Positions 46,309 through 55,039 of a DNA stretch of 64,000 nt are shown piece by piece. The DNA comes from Thermococcus aggregans (lineage in GTDB: Archaea > Methanobacteriota_B > Thermococci > Thermococcales > Thermococcaceae), in contig NZ_CP099582.1 in the NCBI RefSeq assembly GCF_024022995.1, positions 1,389,054 through 1,453,053 on the forward strand, in the 5' to 3' direction. The notes beneath the pieces were generated by a model. That model saw only the letters and a list, made by a program, of their open reading frames with translations. It ran no database searches and had not been told where the DNA came from. Positions within the stretch are counted from its first letter, which is position 1. Every line of letters begins with the position of its first letter. The position numbers were made by a program, and so were the translations under genes.

Positions 46309-48261
46309 ATGAAACAAGAAATGAGCAGTGTTGACATTAAGTACATCGTAGAAGAGCTAAAGTCCCTAGAAGGAGCTAGAGTGGACAAGATATACCATGA
46401 TGGTGACCAAATCAGGATAAAACTTCACGTAACCGGAGAGGGAAGAAAAGACCTGATTATCGAAGCTGGGAAGAGAATTCATCTAACCACTTATATAAAG
46501 GAAGCCCCCCAACAGCCATCTTCCTTCACAATGCTGCTTAGAAAATACTTAAGCGGTTCAAGGCTTGAAAGCATAGACCAGCACGACTTTGATAGAATAG
46601 TAAAGCTCAAAATAGGGGACTACACGCTAATAGCTGAACTTTTTAGAAAAGGGAACATCATCCTTGTTGATAAGGACAATATTATAATCTCTGCAATGAG
46701 ATATGAAGAGTTCAAAGACAGAGTAATAAGGCCCAAGCACAAATACAAACTTCCTCCGGCGAGAGAAAATCCAGTAGATATTTCCTGGGAGAGGTTTAAA
46801 GAGCTTATTTCTTCTCAGGAAGTTGAGATAGTTAGGGCTCTAGCGAGAAGCCTTAACATGGGCGGTTTATATGCAGAGGAAATTCTCCTAAGGGCGGGAA
46901 TAGAAAAAACAAGGAAAGCCAACGAGCTGAGCGAAGAAGAACTTAAGACTATTTTTGAAAAGATGAAAGAGGTCTTTAACTCCCCAAAGAAGCCAAACAT
47001 CGTGTATAAAGATGACACGCCAATAGATGTTCTCCCCATTGAGCTTAAATGGTATGAGGGTTATGAGAAAAAGTTCTTCGAAACTTTCAGCGAAGCTTTG
47101 GACGAATATTTTGGGAGAATAACTATTGAAAGCGCAAAACTGGAGAGAACTAAGAAGCTTCAGGAGAAAAAGAAGGGGCTGGAAATTACTCTCAAAAGAC
47201 AGGAAGAAATGATAAAGGGCTTCGAAAAACAAATGCAGGAAAACCAGGAAATCGGCGACCTAATTTATGCTAACTTCACATTTGTAGAAAATCTCCTCAA
47301 GGAGCTTTTAAAGGCTGCTGGAAAGCTTGGATGGGAAGAATTCAAGAAAAGAATAGAAGAAGGCAAAAAAGCGGGCAACAAAGTAGCCCAGATGATAAAA
47401 AACGTTGATCCAAAAGAAAAAGCAGTGACAATCGAGCTGGAAGGCAAAAAAGTTAAGCTGTACCTCAACAAGAGCATAGGCGAAAACGCCGAGATTTATT
47501 ATGAGAAGGCCAAAAAAGCCAAGCACAAGCTTGAAGGAGCAAGGAAGGCTTATGAAGACACATTAAAGAAAATCCAAGAGATAGAAAAGCTCATAGAAGA
47601 AGAGGAAAAGAAGGAGCTCAGCGTGAAAAAGCTTGAAAAGAGAAAGAAGAAGTGGTTTGAAAAGTTTAGGTGGTTCATAAGCAGCGAGGGATTTCTCGTA
47701 ATAGGAGGAAAAGATGCTACCACAAACGAAATAGTCGTAAAGAGGCACATGACCGAGAACGACCTCTACTGCCACGCTGACATTTACGGTGCTCCTCACG
47801 TGGTAATAAAAGATGGCAAGAAAGCTGGAGAAAAAACGATTTTTGAAGCCTGTCAGTTCGCCGTTTCGATGTCACGAGCATGGAAGGATGGAATATACTC
47901 CGCCGATGCATACTGGGCAGATCCAAGTCAGGTGACAAAGAAAGCTCCAAGCGGAGAATATCTTGGCAAAGGAGCGTTCATGGTTTACGGAAAGAGGAAC
48001 TGGATGCATGGACTGCCTTTGAAGCTTGCCGTTGGAATAGTGGAATATGAAGGAGAGAAGCTTCCAATGTGCGGGCCGGTAGATGCCCTAAAAGCTCACA
48101 CGGATAAGTATATTATTATCCGCCCCGGAAGAATGAAAAAGAGCGAACTCGTCAAAAAAATTGCAAAGATATTCGAAAAATGGGGGTACAAAGTGGACGT
48201 TGATGATTTAATGCAGATTCTGCCTCCTGGGAACGGCGAGATTGTGGAGGTGGTTGAATGA
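46309..48261 (+). CDS. rqcH: Ribosome rescue factor RqcH/Rqc2 (NFACT protein)
   Basis: About 650 residues from the ATG at 46309 (GGTGAG ahead). NFACT-N domain (residues 1-250) with the Asp-Arg pair in DQHDFDRIVKL; a long coiled coil (about 275-460, ERTKKLQEKKKGLEITLKRQ); then NFACT-R (FRWFISSEGFLVIGGKDATT, HMTENDLYCHADIYGAPHVV). The protein binds stalled large ribosomal subunits and adds alanine-type tails to stuck chains. It is coupled to the next gene by a 4-base overlap. Confidence 0.9.
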   Translation: MKQEMSSVDIKYIVEELKSLEGARVDKIYHDGDQIRIKLHVTGEGRKDLIIEAGKRIHLTTYIKEAPQQPSSFTMLLRKYLSGSRLESIDQHDFDRIVKLKIGDYTLIAELFRKGNIILVDKDNIIISAMRYEEFKDRVIRPKHKYKLPPARENPVDISWERFKELISSQEVEIVRALARSLNMGGLYAEEILLRAGIEKTRKANELSEEELKTIFEKMKEVFNSPKKPNIVYKDDTPIDVLPIELKWYEGYEKKFFETFSEALDEYFGRITIESAKLERTKKLQEKKKGLEITLKRQEEMIKGFEKQMQENQEIGDLIYANFTFVENLLKELLKAAGKLGWEEFKKRIEEGKKAGNKVAQMIKNVDPKEKAVTIELEGKKVKLYLNKSIGENAEIYYEKAKKAKHKLEGARKAYEDTLKKIQEIEKLIEEEEKKELSVKKLEKRKKKWFEKFRWFISSEGFLVIGGKDATTNEIVVKRHMTENDLYCHADIYGAPHVVIKDGKKAGEKTIFEACQFAVSMSRAWKDGIYSADAYWADPSQVTKKAPSGEYLGKGAFMVYGKRNWMHGLPLKLAVGIVEYEGEKLPMCGPVDALKAHTDKYIIIRPGRMKKSELVKKIAKIFEKWGYKVDVDDLMQILPPGNGEIVEVVE

Positions 48262-48698
48262 TAAGTCTCTATGCAGTAGCTCAGAGAGAACTTGCAAAGG
48301 ATTTGCTCTTTGAGATTGACGATGAGGTTGTAACTTTGTCGGTAAAAGGCGTCATGATAGCAAAAACAGACTCAAAAGGATACAACTTTTCTTTTGTTGA
48401 GATCACAGATAATGAGTTCGTGCTGGCCGTTCAGATGAAAGGGTACATAATTTACATAGGCTTGGAAAGCGATGAAGAGCTAGATGAAGACGCCTATCCA
48501 GAGCTTGTGAGGGCATTAATAAATCATCTATTGCCGAACCTCCATACCCTTATTAGAGAGGCTGAGAAAAGCTACAAAGGAAAAGCGGATTTACTTTTAG
48601 ACGATAATATGAGCCCAGAAATGAAGGAGTTCTTTTATGAACTGTTACTCAAGCACAAGAAAGGGCTGCCAATACACGAGCAGGTAGATGTTGCATAG
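48258..48698 (+). CDS. Conserved protein of unknown function next to rqcH
   Basis: 146 residues, soluble, acidic. N-terminal half beta (LFEIDDEVVTLSVKGVMIAK, NFSFVEITDNEFVLAVQMKG), C-terminal half helical (DAYPELVRALINHLLPNLHT). No motif is recognised. ATGA overlap with rqcH shows coupled translation, so a role near ribosome rescue is possible. Confidence 0.65.
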   Translation: MISLYAVAQRELAKDLLFEIDDEVVTLSVKGVMIAKTDSKGYNFSFVEITDNEFVLAVQMKGYIIYIGLESDEELDEDAYPELVRALINHLLPNLHTLIREAEKSYKGKADLLLDDNMSPEMKEFFYELLLKHKKGLPIHEQVDVA

Positions 48699-48733
48699 CA
48701 AAGGTTTTAAAGAATTCCTATAAGGGAGGAACC

Positions 48734-49816
48734 ATGAGAAAAACCAGATATTATTCATACGCAGTTGGAGAGCTCCCAGAGGGATGCAAACTGTGTGTTC
48801 AAGGGGCAAAGCTGGTACTATTTACAACCGGAGCGTGCCCCAGAGATTGCTTTTACTGCCCTCTAAGCCCCTGGAGAAGGAAAGACGTTAGCTACGCAAA
48901 CGAAAGGCCCATAAAAAGTCTTGATGACATAATAGAAGAGGCCAAAATCCAAGACGCTTTGGGTGCAGGAGTTACTGGGGGAGACCCGCTTTCAAGGATA
49001 GAGAGAACGGTAGAGTACATAAAAGCCCTGAAAGAAAACTTCGGCGAGAAGTTCCACATTCATCTTTACACTACTGGAGTCTTGGCTACAAAAGAGAACC
49101 TTGAAAAGCTTTATTCAGCGGACTTAGATGAAATACGCTTCCACCCGGATATCTTCAATCCCAACTCAAAACTTCTCCAGAAAGAGCTTGAGAACATAAG
49201 GGGAGCTTTCGACTTTGATTGGGATGTAGGTGGAGAAGTACCAAGCGTTCCCGGGCAGGAAGAGAGGATTAAGTGGTTCGCTGAATTTCTGGATTCTCAC
49301 GGAGCAAAGTTCCTTAACATAAATGAGCTTGAGTTCAGTGAGACCAACTTAGATGCCCTCCTCGCTAGAGGTTTCAGAACGGTAAGCAATGAAAGTTCAG
49401 CAATAGCTGGGAGCCTTGAGTTGGGGCTCAAGATCCTCGAATGGGGAGAAGAGAACACGTCTTTGAACTACCACCTGTGCACAGCCAAGCTTAAAGACGC
49501 TGTGCAGTTGAGAAACAGGCTCAAAAGGATGGCAAAAAACGTTGCCAAGCCCTATATGGAGATAACCGAAGAAGGAACCTTACGGTTCGGAATTGCAGAA
49601 TATGAGGACTTAATGGAGCTGTACAACTTGCTTGTAAACGAAGCCGAAGTTCCTGAAGAATGGCTCTACATAAACGTGGAAAAGAAGAGAATTGAAATGC
49701 CCATAGAAGTTGCAGAGGAGCTTGCCGATGCAATAGAGGGAGACGTGAAGTTCTACATAGTTGAGGAGTATCCGACATGGGATAGGATAGAAGTTGAGAG
49801 AATTCCTCTGCCTTAA
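48734..49816 (+). CDS. Radical SAM protein
   Basis: 360 residues. The 4Fe-4S cluster motif is FTTGACPRDCFYCPLSPWRR (C-x3-C-x2-C) near residue 40, followed by GVTGGDPLSRIERTVEYIKA, the SAM-binding GGE-like region. An extra Cys pair before it (GCKLCVQGAK) may bind metal. The C-terminal 100 residues contain a further domain (EEWLYINVEKKRIEMPIEVA). It belongs to a conserved archaeal group; the reaction is not known to me. A T-rich run after the gene (49858-49870) probably ends transcription. Confidence 0.8.
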   Translation: MRKTRYYSYAVGELPEGCKLCVQGAKLVLFTTGACPRDCFYCPLSPWRRKDVSYANERPIKSLDDIIEEAKIQDALGAGVTGGDPLSRIERTVEYIKALKENFGEKFHIHLYTTGVLATKENLEKLYSADLDEIRFHPDIFNPNSKLLQKELENIRGAFDFDWDVGGEVPSVPGQEERIKWFAEFLDSHGAKFLNINELEFSETNLDALLARGFRTVSNESSAIAGSLELGLKILEWGEENTSLNYHLCTAKLKDAVQLRNRLKRMAKNVAKPYMEITEEGTLRFGIAEYEDLMELYNLLVNEAEVPEEWLYINVEKKRIEMPIEVAEELADAIEGDVKFYIVEEYPTWDRIEVERIPLP

Positions 49817-49940
49817 TCCTTTGAAATAAGTTTGACAAGCAGTCTATTATTCGGCTCCGTTTCTTTTTAAGTTAAATTCTTACTCACTGCTCACCTTTGT
49901 TAGCCAGCTACAAATGACCTTCAAACTATTTGAGAGTAAC

Positions 49941-49967
49941 CTTTAAATATTTCGTGCATGCATGCAC
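49941..49967 (+). promoter_or_regulatory. Promoter and palindromic operator of vapBC
   Basis: TATA-like CTTTAAATAT (49941-49950) is followed by a perfect 14-base palindrome GTGCATGCATGCAC (49954-49967), with the start codon 6 bases later. This is where a VapB dimer would bind to shut off its own operon. The TATA spacing fits a nearly leaderless message. Confidence 0.6.
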
Positions 49968-49973
49968 TTATAG

Positions 49974-50213
49974 GTGAGAAAGTTGGGGAAGACCATAACC
50001 ATAGCGGATGATGTTTACAACGAGCTCGTCAAGATGAAAGGCGACAAAAGCTTCTCAGAACTGTTGAGAGAACTCATAGGGAAGAAAAAGAAAGGTAACT
50101 TAGAGGTATTGATGATTGCCTTTGGGACAAGGACTCCTGAGGAGCTCGAAGAGCTCAAGAAGGAGCTAAAGGAGGTCGAAGAATGGATGGACTCTTGGAC
50201 ACCAGCGTGGTAA
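49974..50213 (+). CDS. vapB: VapB-type antitoxin
   Basis: 79 residues from the GTG at 49974; a TTG at 49983 is the alternative. The N-terminus ([20 protein letters not shown], then [17 protein letters not shown]) is the short DNA-binding part of the archaeal DUF217-type antitoxins. The acidic C-terminal helix ([20 protein letters not shown]) would wrap the toxin. It overlaps the toxin gene by 31 bases. Confidence 0.85.
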   Translation: MRKLGKTITIADDVYNELVKMKGDKSFSELLRELIGKKKKGNLEVLMIAFGTRTPEELEELKKELKEVEEWMDSWTPAW

Positions 50214-50560
50214 TCGAGATCTTTGGCGGGAACAGAAGAGTCGTAGATGGGCTTTATCAAGAGGGAAACAAAGAATACTCCCTACCAACTGTTGTTCTTT
50301 TTGAGCTTCACTGTGGGCACCTGAAGGAACGGGAGGAGCTTATGCTTGAGATGATTCCGAAGGTTGAGTTTGACGAGAACTCCGCGAAGATTGCCGGTGC
50401 AATTTTTAGGGACATGATGAAGAAAGGGAAACGGCCACCACTGAACGATCTCCTGATAGCCTCAACTGCAATAGCGCACAATGCAACGCTGTACACTTGT
50501 GACAGAGACTTTGAGCGCTTCAAGGAATACGGACTTAAGGTGAAGGTTCTGAAGAGATAA
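50183..50560 (+). CDS. vapC: VapC-type PIN domain toxin
   Basis: 125 residues. PIN nuclease acidic residues: Asp6 in [10 protein letters not shown], Glu41 or nearby in [10 protein letters not shown], Asp in [16 protein letters not shown], and Asp in [23 protein letters not shown] precedes the ATG. VapC toxins cut RNA, often tRNA or rRNA. The pair marks the left edge of the accessory region that runs to 57.2 kb. Confidence 0.88.
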   Translation: MDGLLDTSVVIEIFGGNRRVVDGLYQEGNKEYSLPTVVLFELHCGHLKEREELMLEMIPKVEFDENSAKIAGAIFRDMMKKGKRPPLNDLLIASTAIAHNATLYTCDRDFERFKEYGLKVKVLKR

Positions 50561-50684
50561 ATTTTCTGTGCCCTCTTGCTCATCTTATGCTCGTTTCTTT
50601 TGTTTCGTTTTCGCAATTTTAATGCTGCTGACAGACAATGCTTATAATGGTTAAGCCCTAATTATGGATTAGAGGAGGTAGGCA

Positions 50685-51113
50685 ATGAAAACAGTTTACG
50701 TACTCTTTTCAGTTATTCTCCTCGCTATTGGAGTGGGAGTACTTAACATCTTAGTGCCTTTGAGAGAGCTAAATTACTTGACGTTGGTTGTTCTTGTATC
50801 GCTCATTTTCCTCCGCGCAGCGCTTCCAAAGCGGTTTAAAAACAGGGTCTTAACATTCCTGTGGAATTTTGCAACAATATTCTTGATAGGCTCCCTCATT
50901 TACCCGTACAATAAGCATCTCGCGTACTCTTACTTTGCTGGTGCTGGTGTGGCTGCAACATTCTACGCTTTCACTGACAAGCTGCTTTATTATGGGCCTC
51001 AAATACCGTACTTCTGGGTCGGCCTTGCGGTGGGCTTTGTCCTTACAACACTCCTCATCGGAAAGCTCGTCAACTACAAACCATTCTCCAAAAGATTTGG
51101 GGAAGTGAGATGA
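50685..51113 (+). CDS. Small membrane protein, function unknown
   Basis: 142 residues with about five hydrophobic helices (VYVLFSVILLAIGVGVLNIL; LTLVVLVSLIFLRAAL; FLWNFATIFLIGSLIYP; YFAGAGVAATFYAFTDKLLY; VGLAVGFVLTTLLIGKLV). GGAGGTAGG precedes the ATG, and a TATA-like GCTTATAATG lies at 50640. Coupled by ATGA overlap to the next membrane gene. No family recognised. Confidence 0.6.
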   Translation: MKTVYVLFSVILLAIGVGVLNILVPLRELNYLTLVVLVSLIFLRAALPKRFKNRVLTFLWNFATIFLIGSLIYPYNKHLAYSYFAGAGVAATFYAFTDKLLYYGPQIPYFWVGLAVGFVLTTLLIGKLVNYKPFSKRFGEVR

Positions 51114-52096
51114 ATATGGAGGGGAGGGAGAAACGTTTTCTCATTCTAAACCTCCTCCTCGGGACAGTTGTTCTAACGGCTCTATTCCACTACGGCCTTT
51201 CGCTTTCACTATGGGAAAGCCTCCTATTTGCGGGCTTCCTGTCGCTTCTCTATACCTCAGCATACATCTTCCGGAAAAGACATGATAAACGGCAGGGATT
51301 GTCTCAATCTCTAAAATCACCTTACATGAGGCTTATGCTAGTTGTTCTGGTCTCGTTTGGGTTCGCACTGCTTTTATTCGAGCTTATCTATGTAGCGTTT
51401 GCAAAACCGGGCACGTCTTTCATCCCTATCGCTAAAATGCTCGGCATTTTGTTCATAATCAGTGCGTCTGTGCTGTTTCTCGTGGCGAATCTGCAGGAGA
51501 AGAGTGAGAAAAAACTTGAGAAAGTCGGCTATTCTTGGCAGAACTTCCTCAAAGAACTTTCAACGTCCCTCCTCGTGTTTGCGGTTGCCTGCTTCTCGGG
51601 GGTAGGCCTGGAAAAGAGCGTCTCGATGGCGCTCTACGTCTTCGTTCTGGCGGGCTGGTACTACTCCATGATGGCCCACAAGTATGTGGTTCCTGACCGG
51701 GTGCTTAAAATCAGGGCAGTTGTAAATTTTGCAGCGGTCACGTCCGGGCTGTATCTGTTTGTGCTCGGCAATATAGTCCTTAGTGCTCTCATTGGGGCAT
51801 TCTTTGCGTTTGTGTCTGAAAAAGACTACGAGATAACCCGGAAGCTCATAGAGGAAGGACTGCTGGAGAGGAAATATGCTGAAATCGGGGCCGGACGTCT
51901 GTTTTATGCCGTCTTTTATGGGCTTGGAGTGATGGTGGCTTTAATGGTTGTCACGGGGGATTACAGCGCCTCGTCTATCAGGGAGTCTTTGCTGACCATG
52001 TTCAGGCTTCTGTACATATTTACGACGATTTTTCTTCCCTTTGAGACACTTATTGGGTGGCTGAGGCTGAAGCTTCGTGATGGTGGAACTCAATGA
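51110..52096 (+). CDS. Polytopic membrane protein, function unknown
   Basis: 328 residues, about eight or nine membrane helices. A central charged segment (ANLQEKSEKKLEKVGYSWQN) and a second near residue 235 (SEKDYEITRKLIEEGLLERK) are probably cytoplasmic. No motif of a known transporter is evident. It forms an operon with the small membrane gene before it. The neighbouring cysteine-rich secreted precursor makes export or immunity functions worth considering. The 52097-52259 spacer is AT-rich with no gene. Confidence 0.6.
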   Translation: MNMEGREKRFLILNLLLGTVVLTALFHYGLSLSLWESLLFAGFLSLLYTSAYIFRKRHDKRQGLSQSLKSPYMRLMLVVLVSFGFALLLFELIYVAFAKPGTSFIPIAKMLGILFIISASVLFLVANLQEKSEKKLEKVGYSWQNFLKELSTSLLVFAVACFSGVGLEKSVSMALYVFVLAGWYYSMMAHKYVVPDRVLKIRAVVNFAAVTSGLYLFVLGNIVLSALIGAFFAFVSEKDYEITRKLIEEGLLERKYAEIGAGRLFYAVFYGLGVMVALMVVTGDYSASSIRESLLTMFRLLYIFTTIFLPFETLIGWLRLKLRDGGTQ

Positions 52097-52259
52097 TTCA
52101 ACTAAATGGTTGAAAAACAAGCTTTTTATGCGTTGTGTTCATTTGTTCACTCTTTTACTCTTGCTTTTTTCGTTTGATTCTCGTTGTTTTGTAACTGTTG
52201 GAAATCAAAAATCCTACGAAAAAAAAAAACGTTATTAAATACAACTCGTAAAAGAAAAA

Positions 52260-52309
52260 GCTTATATACGATGAAGTCTTATTTTTCCTGACCACTTGGT
52301 CAAGTGGTC
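52260..52309 (+). promoter_or_regulatory. Promoter and perfect palindrome before the cysteine-rich precursor gene
   Basis: The TATA element is GCTTATATAC (52259-52268). GACCACTTGGTCAAGTGGTC (52290-52309) is a perfect inverted repeat of 9-base arms, 2 bases before the start codon and close to the expected transcription start. It takes the place of a normal ribosome binding site, so it could act as operator or as a hairpin that controls translation. Confidence 0.6.
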
Positions 52310-52311
52310 CT

Positions 52312-53367
52312 ATGAAGTGGAGGAAGTTTGGGCTTGGCCTCTTGGTGGCCTTCCTCGTGCTGAGCACGCAGTTGATTGCCGTTCCACAAGCCGTGGCAAT
52401 GAGCGCTGACAACGCCAGCGTGACCTTCCGCAGGGCTGTTGTTGCCTGGCACGATGAGAAGGGAAGACTCCAGATGAACATCACTTGGATCAACAGGACT
52501 ATAGACTTCGCGAACTTGAGCAACTCTCACTGTGCTTGTCATAATTCAAGCTCATGCTCTTCCAACGTGACTGCGAACGTTAATGTTTCTGTAGCCACGC
52601 TTTACAACATGACTGAAAAGGACGAGCAGTTGTTGTTCTTCGGGATAAACATCTACAACGAGACTTTCAACTACACAATGTATGCCCTCGTTTACAAAGC
52701 CGAGAGGAGCCAGTACAACTTTACCCTCATCACGAGGATCTTCACAGACCCTGAGACTGGAGAATACAGGGTGTTCGTTACTGGAATGAACATTGCTCCG
52801 AGGGAGGATAAAGCACTACCCGTTGGAGATACAATCCTTACTGCCGAAAACCTTACGCTTTCAGAGTATTACTGGACTCTTAATGAAGTTCTCCTAAAGC
52901 TGCACAAGAACGACGAGACTAAGTGGATCTGGACTAGAAGTGCTTACGAGCTCAGGCACCTTTCGCACCTAGTGAGGCTTAAACTACCTGAGTACAATGG
53001 AAAAGCAAACTTAGGGTATGCTATAGTCATCGATGATTACTCAGCGTGCGTTCATCTCTGCGACTTGTCATGTACTGGACTTTTTACCCTTGCCTGTATA
53101 GCCGCAGCAGGGAGTAGTGGAGGAGTGCTCTCAATTATATGCTTCGCGGGAAGCTTTATATGCTCGGGTCTCTGTGCCGCTATGTGTGGTGAGGACTTCT
53201 GGACTAGCATTGCAAAAGGAGGAACATGCTCTGCTGGATGTTCGGAGATACTAAAGAGACTTTGTGCGAGTAAATGTGGAATATTGGGAAGCGTTTGTGC
53301 AGATGCTTGTGGTGCAGTTTTAGCCCCAATGATTTGTCCTCAGATTTGTGACACAGTATTCTCATAG
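52312..53367 (+). CDS. Secreted precursor with 16-cysteine C-terminal domain, halocin C8-like
   Basis: 351 residues. A signal peptide (residues 1-29, ending PQAVA) precedes a soluble region (about 30-240) with a small Cys cluster SHCACHNSSSC near residues 73-83 and many Asn-x-Ser/Thr sites. Residues 243-351 hold 16 Cys, many spaced C-x3-C (CVHLCDLSC, CSGLCAAMC, CSAGC, CASKC, CADAC, CPQIC), with Gly/Ala-rich hydrophobic stretches such as TLACIAAAGSSGGVLSIICF. This recalls the Cys-rich halocin C8 peptide, which is also cut from the C-terminus of a longer precursor. A peptide antibiotic is a reasonable hypothesis, not proven. Membrane proteins surround the gene. Confidence 0.55.
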   Translation: MKWRKFGLGLLVAFLVLSTQLIAVPQAVAMSADNASVTFRRAVVAWHDEKGRLQMNITWINRTIDFANLSNSHCACHNSSSCSSNVTANVNVSVATLYNMTEKDEQLLFFGINIYNETFNYTMYALVYKAERSQYNFTLITRIFTDPETGEYRVFVTGMNIAPREDKALPVGDTILTAENLTLSEYYWTLNEVLLKLHKNDETKWIWTRSAYELRHLSHLVRLKLPEYNGKANLGYAIVIDDYSACVHLCDLSCTGLFTLACIAAAGSSGGVLSIICFAGSFICSGLCAAMCGEDFWTSIAKGGTCSAGCSEILKRLCASKCGILGSVCADACGAVLAPMICPQICDTVFS

Positions 53368-53374
53368 TCTTGAG

Positions 53375-53394
53375 TCCATCAATCTTTTTTAATT
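53375..53394 (+). terminator. Oligo-T terminator after the precursor gene
   Basis: CATCAATCTTTTTTAATTTT follows the stop. It would limit read-through into the membrane protein genes. Confidence 0.4.
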
Positions 53395-53425
53395 TTCAGA
53401 ATCAGGACAGTGTGAGGGAGTCAAA

Positions 53426-54220
53426 ATGAAATCTGGAAAAAGGTTGGTAATAGAGGCTGTAATAGTTCCACTAGTAGCGTGGGTAGTTATATGGATGTTT
53501 CTCTATGTGCATCCAACCTCCAGTATTCGGCGTGAGAATTTCAACGCTTCCTGGCTGATTACAGCGGTAGTTTCTCTCTTCCTTGCACTGGCTTTTATCG
53601 TCCTTATACTCAAAAGGCGCCTGAGAAAGGCAGGTCATACCGACTTCAAATTTAAAGAGCTTCCCAAAGTTCTTGAGAGAACTAACCCGGAGAACATCAA
53701 GGATTTGACATCGGGAATTTTTCGTGTTGTTTTAATATGGGGTGCTTTTAGTTCCGCAGTTCTGATTAATGGCACTGAAAAGGGAATAACCCTTGCTATT
53801 GGCTTTGCTCTGGTTTTTATAACTGTTGGACTTTTGTTGATTGTCTCTATGGTGATATTACTTATGGACGTTCCTTCGATGCTCTATGAAAGTTTAACTG
53901 GAAAACGGCTCTCGCCCATCTTCAAGGAAATCCTGCTGATTTCACTGGTTTCTGGGGGCTTTCTGGTCCTTTTAGGGTTTGTACTCTCACATCCTGGGGC
54001 CTCAGAAATTAGGGTATTCCACTCTCTCTTAAAATTCTACGTAAACAGAGATCTATATAAGAACCTCCTGTTGCTCTCTGCTCTGAACGCTCTGTATGGC
54101 ATTACTGGCATTTTCATTCTACCTCGGAGGGGAAAGGTTGGCCTCTTAGTGCTCCTGATGATTGCCCTGGCTCTCATTCCCCTCGTGATAAAGATTTTTA
54201 TCCGACTGCACTCATTGTAG
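53426..54220 (+). CDS. Six-helix membrane protein, paralogue 1 of 3
   Basis: 264 residues, about six helices. Shared features with the next two genes: an N-terminal KSGKRLVIEAVIVPLVAWVV, a basic end of helix 2 (LILKRRLRK), an acidic cytoplasmic stretch, LIWGAFSSAVL, and near the end LYKNLLLLSALNALYGITGI with a basic PRRGK. No outside family is recognised. It starts 59 bases after the cysteine-rich precursor. As three copies lie together, an immunity or export role is possible. Confidence 0.65.
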   Translation: MKSGKRLVIEAVIVPLVAWVVIWMFLYVHPTSSIRRENFNASWLITAVVSLFLALAFIVLILKRRLRKAGHTDFKFKELPKVLERTNPENIKDLTSGIFRVVLIWGAFSSAVLINGTEKGITLAIGFALVFITVGLLLIVSMVILLMDVPSMLYESLTGKRLSPIFKEILLISLVSGGFLVLLGFVLSHPGASEIRVFHSLLKFYVNRDLYKNLLLLSALNALYGITGIFILPRRGKVGLLVLLMIALALIPLVIKIFIRLHSL

Positions 54221-54246
54221 TTCGGGCAAAACCCCCGGTGGTCTCA

Positions 54247-55038
54247 ATGAGGAGGAGAAAAATTATTCTTAAGATCTTCGTTTTTCCTATGGTGCTCTCC
54301 GCGGTGCTGTTTGGCTTTGCCTGGGTGAAACTCGGCGTCATAACCCGTGAATGGGTTCTTAGTACGATCCTTCTTTTTGCCCTCATGGTAGCTTCAATGG
54401 TCTTCTTCCTCGCCCGCATTCTAGAGAAGCATGGATACAGGAAAAGTGACATCAAGAGAATTGACGAGATTCTTGAGGAGCACTGGAAGGAACCGTGGGA
54501 TTCAGGGTACCTAAAGTACGACGTACAGGAATGCATAGCCCATCACCTCATTCTCTGGGGAATTTTCAGTACGTTTCTCCTGGGGTTTCACGATGTTTTC
54601 CTTGCCATCATGGCGTTCGTTGGCCTGGCTTTTCTTATGGTAGTGATGTATCCAGTCTTCGCCACAATGGCAGTGTGGATTGTAGCTCTCCCGTTGTACT
54701 TTCTCAAGAGTAGAAGAGCAGAGTACGTCTTTGAGGGCATTGGTAAAACATCCCTCGCCATCACACTCGCGATTCCCGTTATCTGGGTCGTTTCCTCTTA
54801 CGTTTCAACCAAGAACTACCCGGAAGACGTTCTGAGAATGTTCAACGCCGTGATTAGGAATGCCGAGAAGTTCCTGGCTCTCTCGCTCCTAAACACTCTG
54901 TTCGGCTTTCTGGGAGTATATCTTCCGCGCAGGATTGGGAAAAGACTTCTCACTTTAGTTCTGCTCTCGATTGCTGTGGCCATGATATTCGTAGTCTGGA
55001 GCATATTTCAACCTTTAAATTCTGCTTGGGGTGTCTAA
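54247..55038 (+). CDS. Six-helix membrane protein, paralogue 2 of 3
   Basis: About 263 residues from the ATG at 54247 (GGTGG ahead). The most diverged of the three. Shared landmarks are LARILEKHGYRKSDIKRIDE, HHLILWGIFSTFLLGF, and the C-terminal KFLALSLLNTLFGFLGVYLP followed by RRIGKRLL. Its middle loop is longer in charged residues (HWKEPWDSGYLKYDVQECIA). The stop lies 1 base before the next start codon. Confidence 0.65.
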   Translation: MRRRKIILKIFVFPMVLSAVLFGFAWVKLGVITREWVLSTILLFALMVASMVFFLARILEKHGYRKSDIKRIDEILEEHWKEPWDSGYLKYDVQECIAHHLILWGIFSTFLLGFHDVFLAIMAFVGLAFLMVVMYPVFATMAVWIVALPLYFLKSRRAEYVFEGIGKTSLAITLAIPVIWVVSSYVSTKNYPEDVLRMFNAVIRNAEKFLALSLLNTLFGFLGVYLPRRIGKRLLTLVLLSIAVAMIFVVWSIFQPLNSAWGV

Positions 55039-55039
55039 G

